Positions 1 through 7,308 of a DNA stretch of 59,559 nucleotides are shown here, one piece after another. The DNA comes from an uncultured Candidatus Nitrosopumilus sp. Its GTDB lineage: Archaea; Thermoproteota; Nitrososphaeria; Nitrososphaerales; Nitrosopumilaceae. The stretch covers positions 1 to 59,559 of the forward strand of contig CAJQSE010000004.1 in assembly GCA_905612485.1 (NCBI GenBank), given 5' to 3'. The notes beneath the pieces are model-generated. The model had not been told where the DNA came from, did no database searches, and saw nothing but the letters and a program-made list of their open reading frames with translations. Both the position numbers and the translations under genes were made by a program. Each line of letters starts with the position of its first letter. The first letter of the stretch is position 1.

Positions 1-586
1 CCTCTTTGATCAAGAATTGAATTCCTTGAACAAATGAATCATCATCGATTGTTCCTTCTGCCCACCAGCCTGCATTATTTTTAATCCAAGATGGGACTTT
101 TTCAACGGATTTTGATATACGAAATGTAGGATCAATTTGATCAAGAAGAGAATTCATATTTTGGCCAGGGATTTTTACAATTGCAGCTGAAATAATTTCA
201 GAGGATATATCATTTGGAGTTGTGAAATCTAAATATTTAGCATATACAACATCACCAGGTATAGACACTAGACGATTTTGTGCAGTATCTCCAGAATCTG
301 CAATGAAAACACTTCCTTTGAAAATACCACTATAAACACCATTTTCTACAACTCGTATCTCTAGACCCCCAGGAGAAGAATCAGACCAAACAGTTATTGT
401 AAATTTATCAGCAAAATTAGGATATTCTTTTTTATTCATATCATCATCATGGACGTAAATATCTACAAATGAATTTGGAGAAATTATTTCTTGTTTCCAA
501 TATATACTTCCAACATTAGAGGATTCAGCAAATGCCAATGGGAATGACAAAACAAGTAATGGAATGATAATTGCAAGTATATTCAA
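1..586 (-). CDS. Secreted thaumarchaeal protein with C-terminal WIKNNAGWWA motif (3' end outside window)
   Basis: The reading frame is open on the minus strand from a TTG at 586 to the window edge (195 codons seen). The N-terminus (MNILAIIIPLLVLSFPLAFA) is a clear signal peptide ending in an AFA-type cleavage site. A beta-rich extracellular region follows (VDIYVHDDDMNKKEYPN, then GLEIRVVENGVYSGIFKGSV). The visible C-terminal part contains PSWIKNNAGWWAEGTI and then SFVQGIQFLIKE, a module repeated in many predicted secreted or surface proteins of marine ammonia-oxidising archaea. An in-frame stop at 608-610 limits the start; TTG is the first usual start codon after it. The function is unknown and surface exposure is inferred. 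Confidence 0.75.
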   Translation of the reverse strand, partial: MNILAIIIPLLVLSFPLAFAESSNVGSIYWKQEIISPNSFVDIYVHDDDMNKKEYPNFADKFTITVWSDSSPGGLEIRVVENGVYSGIFKGSVFIADSGDTAQNRLVSIPGDVVYAKYLDFTTPNDISSEIISAAIVKIPGQNMNSLLDQIDPTFRISKSVEKVPSWIKNNAGWWAEGTIDDDSFVQGIQFLIKE

Positions 587-770
587 TAAAATATTTTTTA
601 ATTTTTCTTATTTAAAAAATAACACTAGTCATACATAGTGCTAAAAATATTAAAATAAAATAAGAAAAAGGGAAAAATTATTCTAGGTCTAGATGACTAT
701 TTAGACTTCCAAATGACTCATTGATTCTAAATTCAAACGGTATTGGAGGGGGTTTTACGGCTAAAATTTT

Positions 771-796
771 GCTAGAACGTGTATTTTATTGACAAA
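771..796. repeat. Left copy of 26-bp direct repeat flanking the carbamoyltransferase module
   Basis: This 26-bp stretch (gctagaacgtgtattttatt and on) matches 5619-5644 at 24 of 26 positions in the same orientation. Both copies lie just beyond the 3' end of a 66-aa gene (intact here, broken at 5755-5814), so the repeat is part of a larger duplicated segment. Confidence 0.7.
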
Positions 797-831
797 AAAA
801 TGTGTAAATCAATAAAAAGGAAAAAGAGTAA

Positions 832-1032
832 CTAAACTAAGTCTAGAAACCATTTTTGTTCGCTATCTGTAGCATTGTATTTTTCTAGGATTTTCATACC
901 TGATCTAGCGAATTCTTCATCATTTTTGAAAACAATATTATCGCCTTTCAACTTTCTTTTAGAAATTATTTTTTCAATCTCTGCTGTTAAGATTGCATCA
1001 CGCGTTTGCTTTAGTTCTGCTTGATTACTCAT
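832..1032 (-). CDS. Hypothetical 66-aa protein (duplicated family)
   Basis: A small charged, soluble protein starting MSNQAELKQTRDAI and ending in KYNATDSEQKWFLDLV. I see no signal peptide, Cys pair or membrane segment, and I do not recognise a family. A degraded copy of its last 19 codons lies at 5755-5814, so it belongs to a small local family. It sits between a secreted protein and the SGNH hydrolase, all on the minus strand. The repeat shared with the broken copy covers its 3' half and the downstream DNA. Confidence 0.65.
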   Translation of the reverse strand: MSNQAELKQTRDAILTAEIEKIISKRKLKGDNIVFKNDEEFARSGMKILEKYNATDSEQKWFLDLV

Positions 1033-1102
1033 AATTATTGCAGTATCAGTTGTTGTATTTTATTGGATATTGGCGTTATTGTTGTATAGATACTTCTTTT
1101 TT

Positions 1103-3241
1103 TTAATTACAAATGGAATGATTAACACAATTTAACATTGTACCGTCTAATTTTACATCCATAATATTTGCGTCTTTAAGATTTGCACCGTTTAGATTTG
1201 CTCCAGACAAATCAACATTTCTTAATTCTGCATTTGTTAGATCTGCATTAGAAAGATCGGCACTAGAAAGATTACTATTGTGAATAATAAGATAAGGCAT
1301 AATTACATTTGATAAATTAACATTTGAAAGGTTGGAATTAGTTATTGTGGGTGCCCCAATAAATAATTCTACTGAATATTCAGGTATTTGATCTAATGTA
1401 CTAGTAGAAAACAACATTTTAGACATATCTGTATTTGATAAATCAGATTCATCAATTAGAGATCCGGGCAATAGGGTGTCTTGATATATTTTTCCAGTTA
1501 GATCAACACCAGTTAAATCAGTATTTTTAAAATTAATATTTTTTAGTATTGTAAAAGCAAATGAAGCTCTTTGAATATCCATATTTGAAAAATCAGTTCC
1601 AGTAAAATCAGTATCATAAAAACTTGTTTTAAAGAATTTAGAACCAGTAAAATCAACTGTTGTTAAATTTATGTCTAAAAACAGGGAGTCAGAAAAATCA
1701 GAATTTCTAAAAGTTGTCCCATCTAAAATGTTGTCTGTAACAAATGAACCAGTAAAATCAATATTTTCAAAAGTAGCATTAGTTAAATCAGAATTATAAA
1801 CAGCACTTGCATGAAATTGTTGATCCTTAAAATCAATATTTGTCAAATCTGTATTAGATATTTTACTTCGTGAAAATTGAGTATCATCGATATTTGCTCC
1901 ATCAAAATCAGCATTATCAATTATTGCACTACGAAAATTTACCCCCTCCAAATTAGAATTTTTAAAATTTATATTTTTTAAAGTAGAATATGAAAAATCT
2001 GAATTTTGTAAATTAGTATTTTCAAAACTACTATCACTTAAATCAGAATAATAAAAAATAGATTTCTTTAAATCTTTATTTGAAAAATCACCATCTATGA
2101 TTTTTTTACCTTTGAAACTCAAATCCAAATCAATTTGAGACGTATCAGAAAATCTATTTTGATACCCTAAAAGATATGAAATAACTTGTAAAGTCTTATA
2201 ACTAAAAGGAGAATCAATTGAATTTTTTTCATCATTTACTTTTTCTTTTGAACTTTCCAATAAAATTAAATCTGAATTAGAGATTTCAGAAAGATCAATT
2301 AAAGGAACAGCTAAATCATATATCTTATTTGCAACTATCTCATTGCCTTTTGCACCTAAATGTACTATGTCATAATAAATTGGTTCTTGTACATCATCAA
2401 AAATATTTCTAAAATCTGCAGTTGCAGCGCAATGTTTGTTTATTTCATCTAATTGTGATGCATAAGAATCTAAATGATTCAGTTGGTTCAATATGTTACC
2501 ATAACTAGTATTAATTGTATATTCTTGATCGCTATACATTTTATCACCAGTTCCAAGTATTGGCTGTAACACAAGTAATGTTTTGTAACTTGTATCATTA
2601 CCAATATCACAAATTTCTATCCATCTATTTTTCCATAATTCAGAATTTGCTTCAGGATCATGGTCCAATATTTCTCCAATTTCCACTAAAGCATCGTTTG
2701 CACCATCATATACAATTAGCAAATTAGGATCATAGTCAATAATTCTGTTTTTAATTAAATCTACTTCGAGTTTTGACCAAGAACCTCCAATTCCTGCATT
2801 AATTACTTCAACATTAAATTCACTAGTTTCACTTTGAAATTTTTGTTCCAGTTGAAATGGTACGGTTTCATTATCAAAAACACCACTACCAAATGTAGTG
2901 GAACCTCCAATCATAACGATTCGGTAAGTATTATTTGGTTTAATCGGTGAGAATTCAGTACCTCTAAACCCTTCACTGTTAATACTAATAGTATCACCAC
3001 CTGTTGGTAAAACCCGGTCATCCATAAACGTGAGGTTAAGATTTTCATTGCATAGTGCTTCAATTTGATCCTCCTCTAAATGTGAAAACATTTCATTTTC
3101 TTCATAGGGACATGTGTTAAGTCCATACCACCATACATTTGCACCAATTTCTAAAACAACGAGAATTACAGCCAAAAATATCACGCCCAATAAAATTTGT
3201 TTTTTACCTGAGACCTGATATGACATGTTGATATGATGCAA
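1103..3241 (-). CDS. Membrane-anchored SGNH/GDSL hydrolase fused to pentapeptide repeats
   Basis: Residues about 15-33 form one hydrophobic helix (signal anchor), so the rest is probably extracytoplasmic. Residues 105-310 have the SGNH blocks: IGGSTTFGSG with Ser114, DGANDA with Asn182, and DIVHLGAKG with Asp291/His294 as the Asp-His pair. From about 375 to 705 the chain is built of pentapeptide repeats of the A(D/N)Lxx type (SNADLTNAELRNVDLSGANL), a right-handed quadrilateral beta-helix. It is divergent from, and 122 nt away from, a DUF5989-SxtJ-carbamoyltransferase operon. A GDSL-type enzyme (SxtL) also accompanies the carbamoyltransferase in cyanobacterial saxitoxin clusters. Esterase or deacylase chemistry on a surface polymer is inferred. 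The start may be Met6 (3226) rather than Met1. Confidence 0.8.
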   Translation of the reverse strand: MHHINMSYQVSGKKQILLGVIFLAVILVVLEIGANVWWYGLNTCPYEENEMFSHLEEDQIEALCNENLNLTFMDDRVLPTGGDTISINSEGFRGTEFSPIKPNNTYRIVMIGGSTTFGSGVFDNETVPFQLEQKFQSETSEFNVEVINAGIGGSWSKLEVDLIKNRIIDYDPNLLIVYDGANDALVEIGEILDHDPEANSELWKNRWIEICDIGNDTSYKTLLVLQPILGTGDKMYSDQEYTINTSYGNILNQLNHLDSYASQLDEINKHCAATADFRNIFDDVQEPIYYDIVHLGAKGNEIVANKIYDLAVPLIDLSEISNSDLILLESSKEKVNDEKNSIDSPFSYKTLQVISYLLGYQNRFSDTSQIDLDLSFKGKKIIDGDFSNKDLKKSIFYYSDLSDSSFENTNLQNSDFSYSTLKNINFKNSNLEGVNFRSAIIDNADFDGANIDDTQFSRSKISNTDLTNIDFKDQQFHASAVYNSDLTNATFENIDFTGSFVTDNILDGTTFRNSDFSDSLFLDINLTTVDFTGSKFFKTSFYDTDFTGTDFSNMDIQRASFAFTILKNINFKNTDLTGVDLTGKIYQDTLLPGSLIDESDLSNTDMSKMLFSTSTLDQIPEYSVELFIGAPTITNSNLSNVNLSNVIMPYLIIHNSNLSSADLSNADLTNAELRNVDLSGANLNGANLKDANIMDVKLDGTMLNCVNHSICN

Positions 3242-3332
3242 ACTGACATTTATTAAAGATTAAATGACATTAGGTTTCACATTAGAAATTACAATGTATT
3301 ATCTAAAGCACATTTTAACTAAAACAAGAGAA

Positions 3333-3340
3333 AAATTATA
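3333..3340 (+). promoter_or_regulatory. TATA box for the DUF5989-sxtJ-carbamoyltransferase operon
   Basis: The AAATTATA element is centred about 27 nt before the ATG at 3364, as expected for a leaderless archaeal transcript. The 122-nt divergent region must also hold the promoter of the minus-strand hydrolase. Confidence 0.45.
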
Positions 3341-3363
3341 ACCATCACATCTAAGGTATAAGC

Positions 3364-3516
3364 ATGTCAAGATTATCTACAATAAAAGAAATTTTTGAAT
3401 TACTAATTCATAGAAGAAAATTTCACATGTTTCCAATAATCATTATATTAATTGCACTAATGGGGGTTACAGCTCTTGCACAATCAGGACTAGTGGCATT
3501 TATCTATCCGATTTAA
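3364..3516 (+). CDS. DUF5989-like 50-aa membrane mini-protein (SxtK-like)
   Basis: The 50-aa product begins MSRLSTIKEIFELLIHRRKF, then has one hydrophobic helix (about residues 23-48) ending in VAFIYPI. A short amphipathic N-terminus with a basic RRKF patch followed by a single helix closing in (A)PFIYxx is the pattern I recognise for DUF5989, a mini-protein usually found beside carbamoyltransferases. It ends 1 nt before the sxtJ-like gene. In saxitoxin clusters a similarly small unknown protein (SxtK) sits beside sxtI and sxtJ. The role is unknown; a membrane partner of the carbamoyltransferase is inferred. Confidence 0.7.
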   Translation: MSRLSTIKEIFELLIHRRKFHMFPIIIILIALMGVTALAQSGLVAFIYPI

Positions 3517-3517
3517 A

Positions 3518-3874
3518 ATGCAAACTAGTTCTCCTCGGTTCAAGTCCCTAGCAGTTACTGCGGGATTATCCTTTTGGTTTTTTATCATAACATCATCAAC
3601 TGGGATATTTTCAATTGAGATTTTAATTATATTTGTGGCAATAGTTCTAAGTGTTACTCAAATATTTACAAAAAAAATCTCAAAGGGACTAGACATTTTT
3701 GCAATAATTAATACAAAAATATTTTTAGGAATTTTGTTTGGTACAATAATTTCCATTTATGGTATAACGTTTAGATTTTTACAAATTGATTTACTGCGAT
3801 TAAAAAAACAAGATGGGACATACTGGTTAGATGTAGAGCAAACAAAACCTCACAGAATTAGGAAACAGTACTGA
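3518..3874 (+). CDS. SxtJ-family membrane protein
   Basis: A 118-aa protein with about three hydrophobic segments (residues 10-30, 32-50 and 65-88) and a polar tail ending WLDVEQTKPHRIRKQY. Its size, topology and position between a DUF5989-like mini-protein and a carbamoyltransferase match the SxtJ family. It starts 1 nt after the upstream stop. Its own TGA shares a base with the ATG of the carbamoyltransferase (TGATG), which suggests translational coupling and joint function. The biochemical role of SxtJ is not established. Confidence 0.7.
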   Translation: MQTSSPRFKSLAVTAGLSFWFFIITSSTGIFSIEILIIFVAIVLSVTQIFTKKISKGLDIFAIINTKIFLGILFGTIISIYGITFRFLQIDLLRLKKQDGTYWLDVEQTKPHRIRKQY

Positions 3875-5574
3875 TGTATAATTTAGGAATATCTTGCTAC
3901 TATCATGATTCAGCAGCAGCATTACTCAAAGATGGACATGTAATTGCAGCAGTTGAAGAAGAAAGATTTTCAAGAAAAAAGTTTGATGATGATTTTCCAC
4001 ACAAAGCGATTCAGTGGTGCCTTGATGAGGCAGGAATCACACCTGATCAGATTGATTCAGTTGCATTTTATGACAAACCTGTTTTGAAATTTGAGCGATT
4101 ATTGGATAATTACATTGCAGTTGCCCCACGTGGCTTGTACAGTTTTTTGGATGTTATTCCAAAATGGATTCACAAAAGGTTATGGATTAAAAACGATATC
4201 AAAAAAGCACTAAAGGGATTCAAAGGTGAAATAATATTTCCTGAACATCACCTATCACACGCAGCACACGCATTTTACACATCACCATTTGAGGAATCTG
4301 CCATTCTTACAATTGACGGGGTAGGTGAGTGGAGTACAACATCGCATGGGTATGCCAATAATGATTCTGTAAAAATTACAAACGATATACGGTGGCCACA
4401 TTCATTGGGATTATTTTATTCTTCATTTACATATTTTCTAGGATTCAAAGTTAACGAAGGGGAATACAAGCTGATGGGGTTGTCATCTTATGGTAAACCA
4501 AAATATTATGATTTGATTATGGAGAATTTAATAGATGTAAAAGATGATGGAAGTATTCATCTCAACATGGAATACTTTGCATTTACATATGACAAAGTAA
4601 TGACTAGTAAAAAATTCTCAAAACTGTTTGGCATAGAACCAAAAACAAAAGATGAGAAAACCCTACAAATTCATTTTGATATTGGAGCTAGTGCACAAAA
4701 AGTCTTAGAAGATGTAATTTTAAAAATGGTAAATCACATTCATACCAAAACAAAAATGAAAAATCTGTGCATTGGTGGAGGAGTTGCACTAAACGGAGTA
4801 GCTAATTACAAAATACTATCTGAAGGTCCATTTGAGAATGTTCACATTCCCCCATCTCCAGGGGATGCAGGTAGTGCAGCAGGGGCAGCTCAATACTTGT
4901 ATTATGTTTATCATAAAAATCCTAAAAACACGTCTAGTAATACCAAATTAATTCAAGAAAATGTGTACGTTGGTCCGTCATATAGTGATGAAGAGATTAA
5001 ATCATTTTTAGATTCCAAAAACATTTCATACGAATACTTTGAGGGAGTAACACTACTACAAAAAACGGCACAACTAATTGCTGATGGAAATGTAGTTGGC
5101 TGGTATCAGGGAAAGATGGAGTGGGGTCCACGTGCACTTGGGAATCGAAGCATTCTAGCAGACCCCCGACGCGCAGACATGAAAGATATTCTTAATGCCA
5201 AAATCAAACATCGTGAATCCTTTAGACCATTTGCACCATCAATAATGGAGGAATTTACATCAGAATATTTTGAGATGGATATTCCCAGCCCATACATGTT
5301 GATGGTTGCCCCAGTCAAAAAACCAAAAGAGATTCCAGCTGTAACTCATGTAGATGGAACAGGACGACTCCAAACAGTTTCAAAAGAGAATAATGGATTG
5401 TATTATAGTTTGATCAATGAGTTTTACAAGATTACTGGAGTTCCTGTAATAATTAACACATCAATGAATGTAATGGGGGAACCAATAGTAAATACACCTG
5501 AGCAAGCTTACTCCATGATTGTAAAAACTGATATGGACTGTATTGTGATGGGAAATTATTTGGTGAGAAAATAA
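3874..5574 (+). CDS. Carbamoyltransferase (NodU/CmcH/SxtI family)
   Basis: The 566-aa length is typical of the family, which moves a carbamoyl group from carbamoyl phosphate to a hydroxyl of a sugar, antibiotic or alkaloid through a carbamoyl-adenylate. The N-terminal YrdC/Kae1-like half begins MYNLGISCYYHDSAAALLKD and contains EEERFSRKKFD and HHLSHAAHAFYTSPF. The ATPase fold continues with TIDGVGEW and GGGVALNGVAN. The C-terminal domain has GWYQGKMEWGPRALGNRSI and ends with INTSMNVMGEPIVNTPEQA, all family hallmarks. It is the last gene of the DUF5989-SxtJ operon, opposite an SGNH hydrolase. The acceptor is unknown; a surface glycan or exported metabolite is inferred from the membrane partners. 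Confidence 0.9.
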   Translation: MYNLGISCYYHDSAAALLKDGHVIAAVEEERFSRKKFDDDFPHKAIQWCLDEAGITPDQIDSVAFYDKPVLKFERLLDNYIAVAPRGLYSFLDVIPKWIHKRLWIKNDIKKALKGFKGEIIFPEHHLSHAAHAFYTSPFEESAILTIDGVGEWSTTSHGYANNDSVKITNDIRWPHSLGLFYSSFTYFLGFKVNEGEYKLMGLSSYGKPKYYDLIMENLIDVKDDGSIHLNMEYFAFTYDKVMTSKKFSKLFGIEPKTKDEKTLQIHFDIGASAQKVLEDVILKMVNHIHTKTKMKNLCIGGGVALNGVANYKILSEGPFENVHIPPSPGDAGSAAGAAQYLYYVYHKNPKNTSSNTKLIQENVYVGPSYSDEEIKSFLDSKNISYEYFEGVTLLQKTAQLIADGNVVGWYQGKMEWGPRALGNRSILADPRRADMKDILNAKIKHRESFRPFAPSIMEEFTSEYFEMDIPSPYMLMVAPVKKPKEIPAVTHVDGTGRLQTVSKENNGLYYSLINEFYKITGVPVIINTSMNVMGEPIVNTPEQAYSMIVKTDMDCIVMGNYLVRK

Positions 5575-5618
5575 AATGTCAGTATAATTATTTTATCAAT
5601 ATTCATTGTTTAAATTCT

Positions 5619-5644
5619 GCTAGTACGTGCATTTTATTGACAAA
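5619..5644. repeat. Right copy of 26-bp direct repeat flanking the carbamoyltransferase module
   Basis: This copy matches 771-796 at 24 of 26 positions in the same orientation. About 110 nt further on it is followed by the broken copy of the 66-aa gene, whereas in the left copy the intact gene starts about 35 nt further on. Confidence 0.7.
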
Positions 5645-5754
5645 TTAAACTTCTAAAAGTATAGAATAATCAAACGTGTTAATAACTTCATTCTCTCAAG
5701 ATAATTATATTATTTTGATCATCTACCTCTATCTTAAAATAAAAAAAAAAGAGC

Positions 5755-5814
5755 CTAAACTAAACCAAGAAACCCCGTTTTTTCACTATCTGTAGCATTG
5801 TACTTCTTTAGAAT
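5755..5814 (-). pseudogene. Remnant of the 66-aa gene (last 19 codons)
   Basis: Read on the minus strand this gives ILKKYNATDSEKTGFLGLV and a stop, aligning with ILEKYNATDSEQKWFLDLV at the end of the protein at 832-1032. A 17-bp core (5786-5802) is identical to 863-879. No start codon or 5' half is present. It is best read as a truncated duplication that marks the right edge of the carbamoyltransferase module. Confidence 0.65.
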
Positions 5815-5843
5815 AATTTACCAGTTAACGTATCTGTCTATTT

Positions 5844-7196
5844 TTAGATTCTCTTTCTAATTCCAATTACAACAATAGCTGGAACCCCTAGATACATTCC
5901 AATGTTTAATGCAATTACTGAAATTCCAATACTCAAAACTTCAGACTCTGAATTAGCATTATCCATTAGTGACAGTGAACTAATCATTGGAGTAATTGCA
6001 AGCTTTACTACCTCCTTGAATAGTGGATTTTCACGCTCATAATCTGCTATAATTGGTGAGAAAGAATAGTAAATGTCGTTAAATGTTCCCATGAATGCAG
6101 TTCCTGATTTTGTGTTAAGTAGTGTGTTATCTCTGAGTTCTCGTAGTTGTTGAACCTCTAATGCCATCTCACTGCCATAAGTGGCTGTTGCAATTAGACA
6201 ACCACCACCTTCAGTTTGAGAGGAGTTATTTTGAGAAGCAGCTTCTAGAGAGATTCTTTCATACACAAGAATGTAGTTTTTACTATGATCTGTAACATAT
6301 GCATTGTTTTGCGAGTCTAATGCTATTCCCATTGGATGCCCATAAGATTTTGAGCCCCATCCATACTCACCAATTCCAGAAAAATTACCTTCTTCATCAA
6401 AAATGTTGATTGGTCCATACACTCCACCTGTTGCAAAAATTATTCCATTAGAATCTACAATTATTGTGTCAGCATGGCCAAAAAATGTTCCTGCGTCTCC
6501 ACGATGTTCTTGTGTTCCAAATTCAGAAATTTTCTTTTCGTCGACATCATATTTTACAATTTTTCCAGATTCGGTAGTGTAAAGATTTCCCAGATTATCT
6601 TTTAATTTTAACAATCCTATTTGTTCATATGTCTTTAGATGATTACCTGATAAATCGAATTTGTTTATTGTTCCAATCATGTATGTAGAATCAGGTCCAG
6701 AATTCATGGTGGCCAAGTTTGAACCCTTAGCAGTGCTTGGATCATACTCAAAAATATAGACATATTCTTCTTGATCAACATAGATAAATGATGAATGATC
6801 TAATGATGTAAAATCACCTATACTCCAAGTTTCAACAAGTTTTCCAAACTGAGAATATTTTCTTATTTCTTTATCAGATACAACAACAAAAATCTCATTA
6901 TTTTGATTTAAAAATAATTCTCCAGATAAATTAAAATCAAAAATTACAGTCCACAGTATTTCATTTGCAGTAGTTAATTTTTTGAGTTGATTGGAATCAA
7001 TTACATATAGATTATCATTAGAATCAATTACTATTCCCCCCAACATTGGGGGAGATGATTCACCTACATTTTTCCAAGTTTCTTTGTGTTGATATTGAAA
7101 ATCAATACCAGCTGCATCTACGTTTGGAAATACTATAAAAAGTGAAAAAACAGATACTATTGCAATAATGAATACAGGTTTCAATATTTTCATCAC
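5844..7196 (-). CDS. Secreted NHL-repeat beta-propeller protein with C-terminal CFI-box-like region
   Basis: The N-terminus is a signal peptide (hydrophobic residues 7-27, then VDAAG). Residues about 50-320 hold NHL/propeller blades, for example GGIVIDSNDNLYVIDSNQLKK and HPMGIALDSQNNAYVTDHSK. Next comes GGGCLIATATYGSEMALEV at about 330-350, a Cys-x-Ile-Ala-Thr-Ala motif found near the C-terminus of many archaeal extracellular proteins (the CFI-box type). A final hydrophobic helix (about 420-445) ends in RKRI and should anchor the protein in the membrane. It is probably a surface binding or scaffold protein; the ligand is unknown. It is transcribed towards the carbamoyltransferase. Confidence 0.7.
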   Translation of the reverse strand: MMKILKPVFIIAIVSVFSLFIVFPNVDAAGIDFQYQHKETWKNVGESSPPMLGGIVIDSNDNLYVIDSNQLKKLTTANEILWTVIFDFNLSGELFLNQNNEIFVVVSDKEIRKYSQFGKLVETWSIGDFTSLDHSSFIYVDQEEYVYIFEYDPSTAKGSNLATMNSGPDSTYMIGTINKFDLSGNHLKTYEQIGLLKLKDNLGNLYTTESGKIVKYDVDEKKISEFGTQEHRGDAGTFFGHADTIIVDSNGIIFATGGVYGPINIFDEEGNFSGIGEYGWGSKSYGHPMGIALDSQNNAYVTDHSKNYILVYERISLEAASQNNSSQTEGGGCLIATATYGSEMALEVQQLRELRDNTLLNTKSGTAFMGTFNDIYYSFSPIIADYERENPLFKEVVKLAITPMISSLSLMDNANSESEVLSIGISVIALNIGMYLGVPAIVVIGIRKRI

Positions 7197-7308
7197 GACT
7201 ATGTGATATTTAGGAAATCAATTAATTCCTAGGAATAACGTTGCTTCATAGTATGACTGTTCTCTTCTAAAACTTCTTAACTCTAATCCTATCATTGAAA
7301 ATTAAATC

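Noticed and set aside
680-785. Minus-strand stretch reading NTRSSKILAVKPPPIPFEFR and on, open for about 33 codons
   Set aside because: It has no ATG, GTG or TTG start and no recognisable domain; it may be a remnant but I cannot support a gene.
2515-2727. Plus-strand frame inside the SGNH hydrolase gene
   Set aside because: Antisense shadow of a long, well-supported gene.
3525-3560. GGTTCAAGTCC resembling a tRNA T-loop
   Set aside because: No matching acceptor, D or anticodon stems; it lies in the coding frame of the SxtJ-like protein.
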